In this document: positions 21,806 to 30,224 of the stretch, piece by piece
Layout: every line of letters starts with the position of its first letter
Numbering within the stretch: position 1 is the stretch's first letter
NCBI GenBank assembly: GCA_028291515.1
Contig: JAQGHU010000019.1
Span: 115,034 to 179,033 of the forward strand
From: Schlesneria sp.
GTDB taxonomy: Bacteria; Planctomycetota; Planctomycetia; Planctomycetales; Planctomycetaceae
Length of the DNA stretch: 64,000 bases
Reading direction: 5' to 3'
Made by a program: the position numbers and the translations under genes
The notes under the pieces: generated by a model
Seen by the model: only the letters and a program-made list of their open reading frames with translations
Databases searched by the model: none
What the model was told of the DNA's origin: nothing

Positions 21806-22585
21806 TCAGGCCTCTGGCAGTTTAAACAGGCGGCGTGCATTTCGTGTTGTTGCCGCGGCGACTTCTTCTTTTGAAATCCCACGCGATTCGGCGAGGCAGG
21901 CGGCGGTCAAACGGACGTGAGCGGGTTCATTTCGCTTGCTGCGATAAGGGGTCGGGGCGAGATATGGCGAGTCTGTCTCGACCAGCAGCCGATCCAGTGG
22001 AAGTGTCGCCGACAGTTGCCGCAGCGCATCATTCTTCTTGAACGTCAGCATGCCGGCGAACGACAGATGCATCCCCATCTCAAGGCAGGCGGCCGCTGTT
22101 TCTGCGGAGCCGCAGAACGAGTGCATCGCGCCATTCAAGGGGCCGGCTGCGGCATGTTGCCGCAGCACGGTCAGCGCTTCTGCTTCCGCTTCGCGGCAAT
22201 GAACGACGAACGGCAGGTTCAGCTGTCGCGATAACTCGATGTGACGATTGAAGAATTCAATCTGCAGATCAATCGGCGCATAGTCCCAATATTTGTCGAG
22301 GCCCGTCTCGCCCAGACCCACCACTTTGGGGGCCTTCATCAACTCAACGATCTGCTCCCAATCGCCTGGCTGCGCCGCAGAGACGTAGTTGGGATGCAGA
22401 CCCACGATTGCATAGACGCTGGAGTATTTCTGGGCCAACTCGACGACTCGGCGGCAGCTATCGAGAGTGATGCCCACGGCGATCATCGTCTTCACACCGG
22501 CATCGACCGCGCGTTGAATGGTATCGGCGCAGTCTTGCGTAAACGATTCTTCATCCAAGTGGCAGTGTGTATCAACCCATTCCAT
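21806..22585 (-). CDS. tatD: TatD-family metal-dependent hydrolase
   Basis: A 259-residue protein of standard TatD length. Metal ligands are all in place: the HxH near the N-terminus (DTHCHLDE), the Glu in GLGETGLD, His in VVHCREAEAEAL, His in MHSFCG, and the Asp in VETDSPYLAP. TatD proteins are TIM-barrel 3'-5' exonucleases acting on damaged or fragmented DNA and possibly RNA. The C-terminal end RNARRLFKLPEA is the usual family ending. It starts at ATG 22585 and converges with the DUF4013 gene, with only 70 bases between the two stops. Confidence 0.95.
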   Translation of the reverse strand: MEWVDTHCHLDEESFTQDCADTIQRAVDAGVKTMIAVGITLDSCRRVVELAQKYSSVYAIVGLHPNYVSAAQPGDWEQIVELMKAPKVVGLGETGLDKYWDYAPIDLQIEFFNRHIELSRQLNLPFVVHCREAEAEALTVLRQHAAAGPLNGAMHSFCGSAETAAACLEMGMHLSFAGMLTFKKNDALRQLSATLPLDRLLVETDSPYLAPTPYRSKRNEPAHVRLTAACLAESRGISKEEVAAATTRNARRLFKLPEA

Positions 22586-22779
22586 CAGCAGTCATCTCCG
22601 GAAGCTGCGCCAGATCGGCTTCGTCTGAACAAGACGGGGATCCGACGCAAGGTTCGCCATAATCGCGGCACGAGTAACTGGGGGCAAGCCGACGAAAGAA
22701 ATCGCAAGCGGGGAAACATGACTGGCTTCGATCTGCGGGTGACGATGGGTTGCCGTCGCAGAAGCAGACGTTGTTCAAT

Positions 22780-24384
22780 TCAAGATGCAGTGACCTTAGT
22801 TTGATATTCGGGCGATTCCACCCAGGCATCCAAGCTCGATTCGATAAAGTGTTGAATCGGTATTGTGGTCACGGCCATCAGGCTGGCGACCATGATGAAG
22901 CCGGGCCAGATCGGAAAGTTCATCCAGATCACCAGACAGAAGACGACCAAGGCCAGAAATCCCAGCATCTGACTCGGACCACTCCACCAGTACTTGGGAG
23001 TCACGTAGTAGATCGCGGCCACCTGGCACATCAGGATTGCCGTCAACGCCGCGATGACACAGGTCATAAAGATTGCGGTTGGGCTGTGAAGGAACCCGGA
23101 TGAGATTGCGATGCCGATTGGTAGCGCTGCCATCCTGTGTTCCCAACAGATTGCTCGAGCCTTGGCCCACAGCAGCACGGGTCGGTCGATGGGAAGCAGC
23201 ATCAAGTCGTGCCAGGTCTTCTGTCGGAACTCGGTCGAGATCAACGAGTCGAATCTGACGGCGAACAGAATCGCGCTGGCACAGGCGGTAACGATCCCAA
23301 TGACAAGCGGTATGCCATCGTTCCGGTACAGCAATGCTGAACAGAAGATCGGAATTGCGAGTAGAAAATGGACCAATGTCCAGATCCCTTGTGATAGAGT
23401 TCCAATCAGCACATACGCATCCTTCCAGAAAAATGGAGCGGCTGAACAACGAGGTCGTCCAGTGAGAGCCAAGGGTTCATCGCCAGAGCTGGACTCTGAC
23501 AAATCTGCTCCAGTGACCGAATGGAACCGGACGATCATGACGATGGCCGCATATCGGAAGATGCATAGAGCAGTCAGGAAATGAAGCCAATAGGTTGCCG
23601 ACAACGGATTGAACGAAGCGGGCGCCACGCTGATGTGATAGATCACCATGATTGGAGCAGCTTCCCATAGAAACTCAGAGATGGTCTGCCACCAGGAAGG
23701 GTCTGGAAGGTTCGCAGTGCCTGTGATCGCTAGATTGAGGATAAGGATCGCCAATGCTGGCACCCAGAACAGCATGTGATACAGCAGGATCAAAATAAAA
23801 GTGGCCATGGCCGTCGTGGCAGCAGTGTTCGAGTTTTGAGTGGAGACAATCCCCGCCAAGGCCGCAACGCTCGCGGCCAGCGCAGTCAACATCAATAAGC
23901 CCCAGCCGTACGCGGCGAGCTGCGCGAGACTGGCACCTCCCAAGGTCAGCGCCAAACAGACCAGAGGAATCAGCGTCAGGACCGAGCAGCCAATCGTGAC
24001 CCAGCGGGCCAAAGACTTGCAGCAAAGCAAAGTCATTGGCCCAATTCCCGTCAAGCGAACCAGTTCGCGCAGTTCACTGGAGATTTCCCAGCTGATCGCT
24101 TGCGCTGCACGCGTCGCGGCGCCACCCAGGATCTGCAATACCGCGATTGCGAATAGGATCAGCAAACTGTCGCGGCCATAGTTCTTGTGCCAGTGGACCG
24201 GCCAGAGGCGACTATAAGTGAGAGCAATTGCCAGCAACGGTCCAACGATGAACAACTGGGGTAGAAGATGGAGTGCTTCGCGCCGCAAGGACCATTCCCA
24301 CAGCACCGCGATCCGCTGCCGATAAGTCAGTGCGCAGCCTGAGCAGGAATTGTTCGGAGCATCTGCAATAGTAAGGGTGCTCAT
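22780..24384 (-). CDS. ABC-2-like multi-span permease
   Basis: A 534-residue protein with about twelve hydrophobic segments in two sets separated by a hydrophilic region near residues 300-330. The N-terminal half contains a long helix pair followed by EISSELRELVRLTGIGPMTLL, a pattern seen in ABC-2 type membrane subunits where an amphipathic helix precedes the channel. No ATP-binding subunit lies next to it, which is unusual, so the partner must be elsewhere or the role is different. It begins at ATG 24384. The upstream spacer contains a separate plus-strand RNA candidate. Confidence 0.6.
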   Translation of the reverse strand: MSTLTIADAPNNSCSGCALTYRQRIAVLWEWSLRREALHLLPQLFIVGPLLAIALTYSRLWPVHWHKNYGRDSLLILFAIAVLQILGGAATRAAQAISWEISSELRELVRLTGIGPMTLLCCKSLARWVTIGCSVLTLIPLVCLALTLGGASLAQLAAYGWGLLMLTALAASVAALAGIVSTQNSNTAATTAMATFILILLYHMLFWVPALAILILNLAITGTANLPDPSWWQTISEFLWEAAPIMVIYHISVAPASFNPLSATYWLHFLTALCIFRYAAIVMIVRFHSVTGADLSESSSGDEPLALTGRPRCSAAPFFWKDAYVLIGTLSQGIWTLVHFLLAIPIFCSALLYRNDGIPLVIGIVTACASAILFAVRFDSLISTEFRQKTWHDLMLLPIDRPVLLWAKARAICWEHRMAALPIGIAISSGFLHSPTAIFMTCVIAALTAILMCQVAAIYYVTPKYWWSGPSQMLGFLALVVFCLVIWMNFPIWPGFIMVASLMAVTTIPIQHFIESSLDAWVESPEYQTKVTAS

Positions 24385-24541
24385 GGCGAATCAACTCAAA
24401 CGGCGTCGATAACATGTGTTCGTCGTTTCAATCGTATCACCCACATGTCGGTAACAACATTCGCCGGTTGACATCAAATCCAAGACGAGGCGACGTCGCG
24501 ATAAATTCTTCGCCTCATTTTGATGATCCCCCAATATTCTG

Positions 24542-24571
24542 TTAGGAGGACAATTGATTCGGATGTAAAAT
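24542..24571 (+). promoter_or_regulatory. Possible sigma-70-type promoter for the RNA candidate
   Basis: TAAAAT at 24566-24571 matches five of six bases of the -10 consensus. TTAGGA at 24542-24547 is a weak -35 with 18-base spacing. Transcription would begin near 24578, exactly where the base-paired part of the RNA candidate begins. The weak -35 keeps confidence low. Confidence 0.35.
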
Positions 24572-24577
24572 AGAGGC

Positions 24578-24839
24578 GACGGACGGCTGAGGAGACGAGG
24601 ATGGCTGCGGTAAAAGCTCAGTAGAGTCCGTCAACTTCTGTTCGCGTTTGCTTTGATTTGGCAGCCATAGCTCGTAGGGAGGGCGTTGTCGGCGTTAACG
24701 GATTTCGCGATACGTTTTGAAGGTTTCGCCCGGGTTTATCCCGAAGGTCTTCACCTCAAATCCTGTTAACGGGGAATCACGATCCAAACTCGCCGTAAAG
24801 CCCGATGAAAGGCCACCCTCTGGTGGCCTTTCTTTTTTT
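24578..24839 (+). ncRNA. Candidate structured non-coding RNA or attenuated leader
   Basis: A strong terminator at 24808-24839 points right although no coding gene lies upstream on the plus strand, so something untranslated must be transcribed into it. The ~260-base stretch has its own pairing potential. GACGGA at 24578 pairs with TCCGTC near 24630, with a nested CTGAG/CTCAG. ATGGCTGC at 24601-24608 pairs perfectly with GCAGCCAT at 24661-24668, which is mutually exclusive with part of the first stem. A GTTAAC word occurs twice (in GCGTTAACGG and TGTTAACGGG). It could be a free small RNA or a terminator-controlled leader of the OsmC gene 86 bases further on. I do not recognise 6S, RNase P, SRP or tmRNA signatures in it. 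Confidence 0.5.
24808..24839 (+). terminator. Strong intrinsic terminator
   Basis: A perfect 10-base-pair stem, AAAGGCCACC and GGTGGCCTTT, with a CTCT loop, is followed directly by CTTTTTTT. This is a textbook Rho-independent terminator on the plus strand. The minus strand side has no T-run, so it is one-directional. Confidence 0.9.
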
Positions 24840-24924
24840 AAGCCCGGATGTGGAACGATAGGCAGGGATCAGGCGGACGCGGTATCCTGCTGCAAACGAT
24901 CCGATCTCTCTGAGTGAACCCGCC

Positions 24925-25425
24925 ATGAACCCTACCGAACTTCGCGCCAAACAAGCTCCCTTCAAGAATAAATACCGTGACGATCCTGCATCGGCATTGG
25001 TGACGTTGCGAGCCATCGGGCGGCTGGATATCGACAGCGTAACGTGTCATCTCGATCTGCATCCGAATCCCTCGTGCGCCGGATTGCATCCGCTGACCGG
25101 TGGCGACGGGAGCGGAGCTTGCTCGGCCGAGATGCTGCTGCATGCGCTGGTTGGCTGCGCAGGGGTCACGCTGGGTGCCGTCGCAACCGCGATGGAAATC
25201 GCAATTCGCGCCGGTTCGATCACAGCCGAAGGAGACGTTGATTTTCGCGGCACCCTGGGAATCAGTAGAGATGTCCCAATCGGCTTTCAAGAGATTCGCT
25301 TGAAGTTCGATCTGGATTCGGACGCGCCCGCGGAAAAGCTCGCTAAGTTGATTGAACTGACCGAGCGCTACTGCGTCGTGTATCAGACGTTGAAAACTTC
25401 GCCGCGTTTGGTACAGGTCGACTAG
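24925..25425 (+). CDS. OsmC-family peroxiredoxin-like protein
   Basis: A 166-residue protein. The segment LTGGDGSGACSAEMLLHALV-GCAG and the later ELTERYCVVYQTL carry the two cysteines, in GCAG and RYCVVYQ, that form the active site of OsmC/Ohr proteins, which reduce organic hydroperoxides using thiol donors in the cytoplasm. OsmC-like proteins differ in substrate, so oxidative-stress defence is the family role, not proven here. It starts at ATG 24925. The intrinsic terminator 86 bases upstream raises the possibility of attenuation. Confidence 0.85.
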   Translation: MNPTELRAKQAPFKNKYRDDPASALVTLRAIGRLDIDSVTCHLDLHPNPSCAGLHPLTGGDGSGACSAEMLLHALVGCAGVTLGAVATAMEIAIRAGSITAEGDVDFRGTLGISRDVPIGFQEIRLKFDLDSDAPAEKLAKLIELTERYCVVYQTLKTSPRLVQVD

Positions 25426-25437
25426 GGTTGTCGAGTG

Positions 25438-25557
25438 CTTCTTCGGGGGATGGGCTTCCAGCCCGTCGCCCTGGCTTTGATTTCGCCTGCAGTTTACGCC
25501 ATCACGGCACGTCACGCGCTGCGAAGAATGACAGGGTTGGAAACCCGCCCCACGAAA
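25438..25557. repeat. Dispersed repeat, family D (copy 1)
   Basis: The reverse complement of this stretch matches 50826-50942 at both ends: CGGGTTTCCAACCC followed by GTCATTCTTCGCAGCG at one side, and GGGCTGGAAGCCCATCCC at the other. The middle ~40 bases are unrelated. The two ends are themselves inverted copies of each other, so the element is hairpin-like. Confidence 0.8.
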
Positions 25558-25697
25558 AGAATGCCACGTCATTTCGCATCAGATTGACATTGAACACGGC
25601 GTTCGCTGGAATGAATGCCGAGCCAGACATTGCCTGTGATGGCCCGCTCTCTTCATCTCGATCATCTGACGTTCTCGTCCATTTGGGGGCCACCTTG

Positions 25698-26663
25698 ATG
25701 TCGATGAAACTTGTCATGTCAGCGGCCTTGATCGGTACATTCCTCAGCGTGCAGATGTTCGCCCAGGACAAGGGACCCGCCGCTGCCGGAGGAAAATCGG
25801 AACCGGCGGCAGAGAAAGAGACCTCGGCAAAAAAAGATGAACCGGCGACGAAGCCCACCGCCAAGCCAGTTCCAAAAGCTGTTAAGACACCACCCGCCAA
25901 GCCGCTCGAAAAGCGAACAGGAGCGACGACCGGAAAAGGTGGCTCAGCACCAGCCGATGGCACCGCACCTGGGGCAGGGGGTGATCCCGCGTCAGATTCA
26001 TCTGCCAGTAAGACGGGAACAGGAAGTGGCGTTGCTGCGGAACCCAACTGGCAGTTCGAAGAAATCGTCTTGCACCCCTATGGGACCACAGGCTTCACCC
26101 GCGATAAGATCAGTCTGAATCCACCAGAAGGCCATTCATTCGTCGAGGTCCGGTTTCAATTGACCGCCCTGCGGAATGATCCGAAAGCGATCGACAGCTA
26201 CGCGAAGGTGTGGAAGAACGTCAACCGGAAAGAACTGACGCAACGATCGAAACTCGGTGCCCGCGCTTTTGAAATGAGGCACCTCGCACTCACGGATTCT
26301 GCGGGAGTGCGATACCAGGCACTTTGGAATCTGGACGAGGCTGTGCGCTACAATGTCTACACGGCCGAAATTCAGCAGAACAGCACGAGCCAGACTCATC
26401 AAGGATTCTGGAAAGCAAACAACGCGACCACAGCTCCAATCAAATGGCTCGACTCGGAACAGTCTTTTCTGACGAAAACAATCCGACCTCCCAATCGACC
26501 GGCCATTGTCGAGCAGGTCACTTACTTCTCGGGCATTCTGGAAGTTGCAAATGCGGTCGACGTCAATTTCCTGTTCGGCATCCCCAATACGGTCGATCGG
26601 GAGTCGCTAAGTCTGGTCTATGAATCGCGACCGTATGCGATGAAGCGAACGACGGTGCCGTAG
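25698..26663 (+). CDS. Secreted Lys/Pro/Ala-rich protein of unknown function
   Basis: I start this at ATG 25698 because the open frame upstream of it runs through the family D repeat and a signal peptide begins exactly here: MSMKLVMSAALIGTFLSVQ followed by MFAQDKG. The result is 321 residues. After the signal comes a low-complexity linker (residues about 22-110) rich in Lys, Pro, Ala, Gly and Thr, then a ~200-residue globular part with YGTTGFTRDKISLNPPEGHSF near its start and SLVYESRPYAM near its end. I recognise no family. It is likely exported and anchored or tethered through the linker. Confidence 0.65.
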   Translation: MSMKLVMSAALIGTFLSVQMFAQDKGPAAAGGKSEPAAEKETSAKKDEPATKPTAKPVPKAVKTPPAKPLEKRTGATTGKGGSAPADGTAPGAGGDPASDSSASKTGTGSGVAAEPNWQFEEIVLHPYGTTGFTRDKISLNPPEGHSFVEVRFQLTALRNDPKAIDSYAKVWKNVNRKELTQRSKLGARAFEMRHLALTDSAGVRYQALWNLDEAVRYNVYTAEIQQNSTSQTHQGFWKANNATTAPIKWLDSEQSFLTKTIRPPNRPAIVEQVTYFSGILEVANAVDVNFLFGIPNTVDRESLSLVYESRPYAMKRTTVP

Positions 26664-26676
26664 ACGGCTTCCTCCC

Positions 26677-26763
26677 GTCATTCCCGCGCAGGCGGGAATC
26701 CAGTTGGTCGTTAGACGATGGTTCGCTTCGAAGGTGCTGGATTCCCGCCTGCGCGGGAATGAC
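26677..26763. repeat. Dispersed inverted repeat, family C (copy 1)
   Basis: The arms GTCATTCCCGCGCAGGCGGG (26677 on) and its inverted copy ending at 26763 are perfect over 27 bases (the right arm is the exact reverse complement of the left), around a ~33-base unrelated centre. This type of 'CCCGCGCAGGCGGGAATCC' element is widespread in bacterial genomes. A second copy is at 29996-30112. Confidence 0.85.
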
Positions 26764-26783
26764 AGCGGTGGCGAGCTGAGCGC

Positions 26784-26815
26784 AATAAAAACGCCCTGCG
26801 TTCGTAACGCAGGGC
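26784..26815 (-). terminator. Intrinsic terminator for the DUF6496/DUF892 genes
   Basis: Read on the minus strand, a perfect 10-base-pair stem GCCCTGCGTT / AACGCAGGGC with a 3-base loop is followed by GTTTTTATT. It lies downstream of the small minus-strand genes at 26973-27683 and fits as their terminator. Confidence 0.85.
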
Positions 26816-26972
26816 ATTCAGCCAGTCTGTTGAGGGAGCGACCCACCGGCTTGCTCGCCAGCACCGGTCGACGGATGCGAACATCACATCGACCGATGTT
26901 GTGCTGGCGCGTTTACTCGTTTGTGTTCGACAGTGGAATTATTTCAACTGTCTCACCGGGGTCAACCGCTTT

Positions 26973-27158
26973 TCACGACTTCGATGACTTACTCGGCACC
27001 TTGGCTCCCTTTTTGCGAGCCTTGGACAGGCCAATCGCGATCGCCTGCTTCTTGCTCTTCACCGGTTTCTTGGACTTGCCGCTGTGTAGTTCACCATGTT
27101 TCTTTTCTTCCATGGCATGCTTCACTTCGGTTCCCGCTTTCTTGCCATACTTCGCCAT
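26973..27158 (-). CDS. Small basic DUF6496-type protein
   Basis: A 61-residue, highly basic protein (many Lys/Ser). The middle segment GELHSGKSKKPVKSKKQAIA followed by IGLSKARKKG is the hallmark of the DUF6496 family, small proteins often found near general-stress genes. It starts at ATG 27158. The DUF892 gene lies 30 bases upstream in the same direction, and the pair shares a terminator, so they form one transcription unit. Molecular function is unknown. Confidence 0.85.
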   Translation of the reverse strand: MAKYGKKAGTEVKHAMEEKKHGELHSGKSKKPVKSKKQAIAIGLSKARKKGAKVPSKSSKS

Positions 27159-27188
27159 GATTTCCTCCGTGCGGCCCAGCCGCTTCGT

Positions 27189-27683
27189 TCATGCCTGAGC
27201 TTCAACATTGATTTCAGACTCGGCCAATTCGGTCAGCTTTTGATCCGCTGCCTTCTCTTCGTCGAGTGTTGCCTGCAGCAGCTCTTCGATGTCTTCATGT
27301 CCCAGCAACCGGGCAAACGAGATCAATGTGCCGTAGGTGGCGATCTCGTAGTGTTCCACTTTGTTGGCAGCCGCGATGATTGCGGCATCTCGAACGGCAT
27401 CTTCAAAATCGTCTTCCAGGACTTCGGCACCCTCTTCGACCAGTCCTTCCATGGCCGCGCATTTGATGCCCCGCGCTCCGACATCCAATAACTGAAAGAT
27501 CTGCTCCAGCCGTTCCACATGACCATGCGTTTCCTGCAGATGGTCCTGGATTGCCGTTCGCAGATTTTCGGACGTGGCCCCTTTCGCCATCTTCGGTAGC
27601 GCTTTGACCAATTGCTTCTCGGCGTTGTAGATGTCCTTCAAGTTGTGAAGAAACAGATCATCGAGGGTCTTTTTGCTCTTCAT
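27189..27683 (-). CDS. DUF892 (YciE/YciF-like) ferritin-fold stress protein
   Basis: A 164-residue helical protein beginning at ATG 27683 (MKSKKTLDDLFLHNLKDIYN, then AEKQLVKALPKMAK). The longer open frame upstream is not supported. It is the YciE/YciF family, a four-helix ferritin-like fold with conserved Glu/His residues (DHLQETHGHVERLEQIF, VEHYEIATYGTLISFA, DEEKAADQKLTELAE) likely to bind a di-iron centre. In Enterobacteria, yciE/yciF are part of the RpoS-dependent stress response. The pairing with a DUF6496 gene fits a stress role here too. Confidence 0.92.
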   Translation of the reverse strand: MKSKKTLDDLFLHNLKDIYNAEKQLVKALPKMAKGATSENLRTAIQDHLQETHGHVERLEQIFQLLDVGARGIKCAAMEGLVEEGAEVLEDDFEDAVRDAAIIAAANKVEHYEIATYGTLISFARLLGHEDIEELLQATLDEEKAADQKLTELAESEINVEAQA

Positions 27684-28003
27684 GGAGAGATCCTTTAAGT
27701 AGGAAGGTGATTGAGCGGCATCTCGATCACAGGCATTTCCTGTTCCGAAATGGGCTTCGATACTCGCAACCTGAAATAGCAGCGAGTACCAGTGAAAGCA
27801 GGCTCCCAAGGACCGACGGATTGGAACAGCAGTTTCTCAATTCTCATCGTCGAGGATCCGGCCTGCGCATGGACCAAACGCTGTGACTGTTCCGCGACCA
27901 AGTCGCTAGAACAGGAGACACCTCATCATTCCGCCTGCGGAGTCAGCAATGAGAAGGAGTTAGTCATTCAGCAGTTTGCCCAGTCTCGCCGGGAACTTGG
28001 GCC
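27684..28003. other. 320-base spacer upstream of the DUF892 gene
   Basis: Presumably holds the promoter of the DUF892/DUF6496 unit. I see no convincing -35/-10 pair and no coding frame with support. A short hairpin (TCCGC ... GCGGA near 27936) is the only local structure. Confidence 0.4.
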
Positions 28004-29875
28004 TCACGCCGGGGCGAGCAAGATCGCTCCCGTCCGGCGCAGTTGATCTTCCTGTTCTGGATCGAACAGTGCGTCTCTCAGGTCGACCAGGTAGAAATCG
28101 ACGCCATGGATCACGGCACCCCGTAGGTCGGCACCGCGCAAGTTCGCTTTGCGAATCTCTTCGGGAGCTCTGAAATCCTGCTCGTGATACTCATCCGTAT
28201 AGAAGCCAGTTCGGGAGCCGTACATCGGTATCGAAGAGCCAACCAGGCCGCTGCGAGTCGATCCCATATGAAAGGTCGCGCCGGTCAGATCGGCCCCTTG
28301 CAAGTTGGCAAATTCCCACTCGATATGCGCCAGCTTCGCTCCTTTCAAATCCGCGGCCGAGAAATTGGCGCGAGGCATGGTCGATTCCGTCAACAACGCG
28401 CAATTGAGCACTGCCGCGTAGAAATCGGCGTCTGGCAGTTCCATCCCCTCGAATTTGCATTGACTGAGTTGTGCTCGTTGGAAACTGGCTCGCGAGAAAT
28501 CAGCAACGCGGAGATCGGCATTCCACATGCACGCACCTTCCAAATTGGCACCTGTGAAATCGGCTCCTTTCAGGTCAGCACCAATGAAGTTGCACTTCAC
28601 CAATTCGGCGTGACAAAACTTTGTGCCATGCAATCTCGAATCGCGGAACGAGGCTTTCATGAACTGAGCATGGGACAGATCCGCCCCGGACAGATCTGTC
28701 TTGTCCATCACGACTCGACTGCCACGGGCATTTGTCAAATCGGCACCGATGAAAGAGCCACCCGTCGCATCGAAACGAGAGAGCTTCGCGTTTCGAAAAT
28801 GGGCTCGATTGAATCGAGCGTGGGAGGCCGTCACACGATGCAAATCGGCTGAACTAAAACGGACATCCGAGAATGATCCGTAGTTCATCTTGGAACGCAT
28901 CAATCTCATCTCAGAACAATCGCCCCCGTCCAGGATTGCCTCTTCTAGATTGAACGAAGTTGGGAAGAGGTTGAAGAAACGAGTTGGCAGATCGTGCCAA
29001 GATTGCCCCGCGGCATGCAGGAAGGAGACGGCCAGCGGATGCGCGAGCCGAGTTCGAGAGGTCAGCCGACTTCGTAACTTGTCTTGAATGGCAACCGATC
29101 CTCGAACGTGAGGGGCGACCTCCTCAATGAGCTGACGTGGCCACATTTTCTGGCAGGCATGGCCTTCGATATCTTGAAGTTCCCGCCAACCACCTGCCGT
29201 TGCGAAGATCGAAACAATTGCGGGGATATGAAACAGCTTTTCCTGCTCGGTCGAGAGCTGATTGGTTAGTTCCATGATTCCCGGCAGTTTTTCATCGATC
29301 GCTGCCTGAAAACAAAGTCGCTGAAGTTGTTGCCGATACTCGATGTCGGGAAACTGCTTTTCAATGACACGAACCAGTGCGGCTTTGAGATCGAGTAGAC
29401 CCTCATCTTCCGCAAAAAGTTCCAGCACCTGACTCCAGAGGTTTGGGTTTCCTTTCAGTGAGGCCGTGCGTGGATCATGGTGGAGGCGACGCATCACCGA
29501 TGCACATCGATCGCGGTGCATCGCCAGCAGATATTCGATCAGCTCATCCTGGCCCCAGCCCGCCATTTCGCATCTCAGGATGCGACCCACGGAAGAGTTG
29601 GTGAGTGGAAAGCCAATCCACAATGACCGAGATCGACTGGGCCATGGCAACATCGATGCCTCTTCAGTGAACCGCAGACCGGCCTGTGAGCCAAAGCGAT
29701 CCTGAAGGTAGCTTAGCGCTGTCGTCAGCCCAGATCCGCGGGTTCCGTTGATACGCAAGACGCTGACATCGCCAGCAGACAGCAACTCCTCGACCAAGTC
29801 CTCCAGCAACACAGTCTCTCGTGACTGCTCAGCGATCACTCGCGGACGCACGGGGATTTGTGATGGATTGAGCAC
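28004..29875 (-). CDS. Pentapeptide-repeat protein with N-terminal P-loop-like domain
   Basis: A 623-residue protein. I choose the GTG at 29875, which has GGAG 8 bases upstream, over a TTG six codons earlier with none. The N-terminal ~320 residues resemble an NTPase: LRINGTRGSGLTTALSYL around residues 40-56 is a Walker A-like loop in which the essential Lys is replaced by Leu. From about residue 320 to 610 runs a long pentapeptide-repeat region (A[DN]LXX units, for example NFIGADLKGADFTGANLEGA), which forms a right-handed quadrilateral beta-helix. Such proteins can mimic DNA or act as scaffolds. No partner gene is adjacent. The catalytic competence of the N-terminal part is doubtful. Confidence 0.75.
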   Translation of the reverse strand: MLNPSQIPVRPRVIAEQSRETVLLEDLVEELLSAGDVSVLRINGTRGSGLTTALSYLQDRFGSQAGLRFTEEASMLPWPSRSRSLWIGFPLTNSSVGRILRCEMAGWGQDELIEYLLAMHRDRCASVMRRLHHDPRTASLKGNPNLWSQVLELFAEDEGLLDLKAALVRVIEKQFPDIEYRQQLQRLCFQAAIDEKLPGIMELTNQLSTEQEKLFHIPAIVSIFATAGGWRELQDIEGHACQKMWPRQLIEEVAPHVRGSVAIQDKLRSRLTSRTRLAHPLAVSFLHAAGQSWHDLPTRFFNLFPTSFNLEEAILDGGDCSEMRLMRSKMNYGSFSDVRFSSADLHRVTASHARFNRAHFRNAKLSRFDATGGSFIGADLTNARGSRVVMDKTDLSGADLSHAQFMKASFRDSRLHGTKFCHAELVKCNFIGADLKGADFTGANLEGACMWNADLRVADFSRASFQRAQLSQCKFEGMELPDADFYAAVLNCALLTESTMPRANFSAADLKGAKLAHIEWEFANLQGADLTGATFHMGSTRSGLVGSSIPMYGSRTGFYTDEYHEQDFRAPEEIRKANLRGADLRGAVIHGVDFYLVDLRDALFDPEQEDQLRRTGAILLAPA

Positions 29876-30224
29876 GTCGGTGTCTCCAGACAACGGAAGG
29901 TGTGAGGATTATCTATCACGCGACGACCAACACCAAACAAATTTCGATGAAAAGCGGAATCGATGTTTCGGAGTGCATCCCTGATGCCCTCTCATGTCAT
30001 TCCCGCGCAGGCGGGAATCCAGCGAGTCGCGGGACGGGAGTCCACGCAGGGTAACGATATCTTGTGCAGATTCGCTGAGGAACGGATGGATTCCCGCCTG
30101 CGCGGGAATGACAGAAGGAGCAGCCATCATGCCGTGACTAATCCGCGCTGCTGCAGGGATCAACCTGAAAGGTTACGATTAGTCCCTTCCAAAGCATCAC
30201 CCTCCTCGGCACCGGATTAGTTCG
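29876..30224. other. 349-base spacer between divergent genes
   Basis: Contains the second family C inverted repeat (29996-30112). The flanks are probably promoter regions for the pentapeptide and esterase genes. No promoter consensus is clear. Confidence 0.5.
29996..30112. repeat. Dispersed inverted repeat, family C (copy 2)
   Basis: Same arms as the copy at 26677-26763 (GTCATTCCCGCGCAGGCGGG and its inverted copy), with a different ~65-base centre. The arms match the first copy almost perfectly while the centres do not, as expected for a repeat family rather than a duplicated region. Confidence 0.85.

Larger units (their letters stand above)
24385..24924. other. 540-base spacer holding an RNA candidate
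   Basis: No protein-coding frame is supported. The first ~150 bases are AT-richer and contain the likely divergent promoters. From 24542 to 24839 there is a promoter-RNA-terminator arrangement on the plus strand (see separate entries). The final 85 bases are the leader of the OsmC gene. Confidence 0.6.
26664..26972. other. 309-base spacer between convergent genes
   Basis: Contains the family C inverted repeat (26677-26763) and the terminator of the minus-strand genes (26784-26815). The rest (26816-26972) shows no gene or further structure I can support. Confidence 0.6.

Noticed and set aside
24717..24917. 66-codon frame inside the RNA candidate region
   Set aside because: It runs straight through the intrinsic terminator and has no ribosome binding site.
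25428..25697. 90-codon upstream extension of the secreted Lys/Pro-rich protein
   Set aside because: It is encoded by the family D repeat, while a signal peptide starts exactly at 25698.
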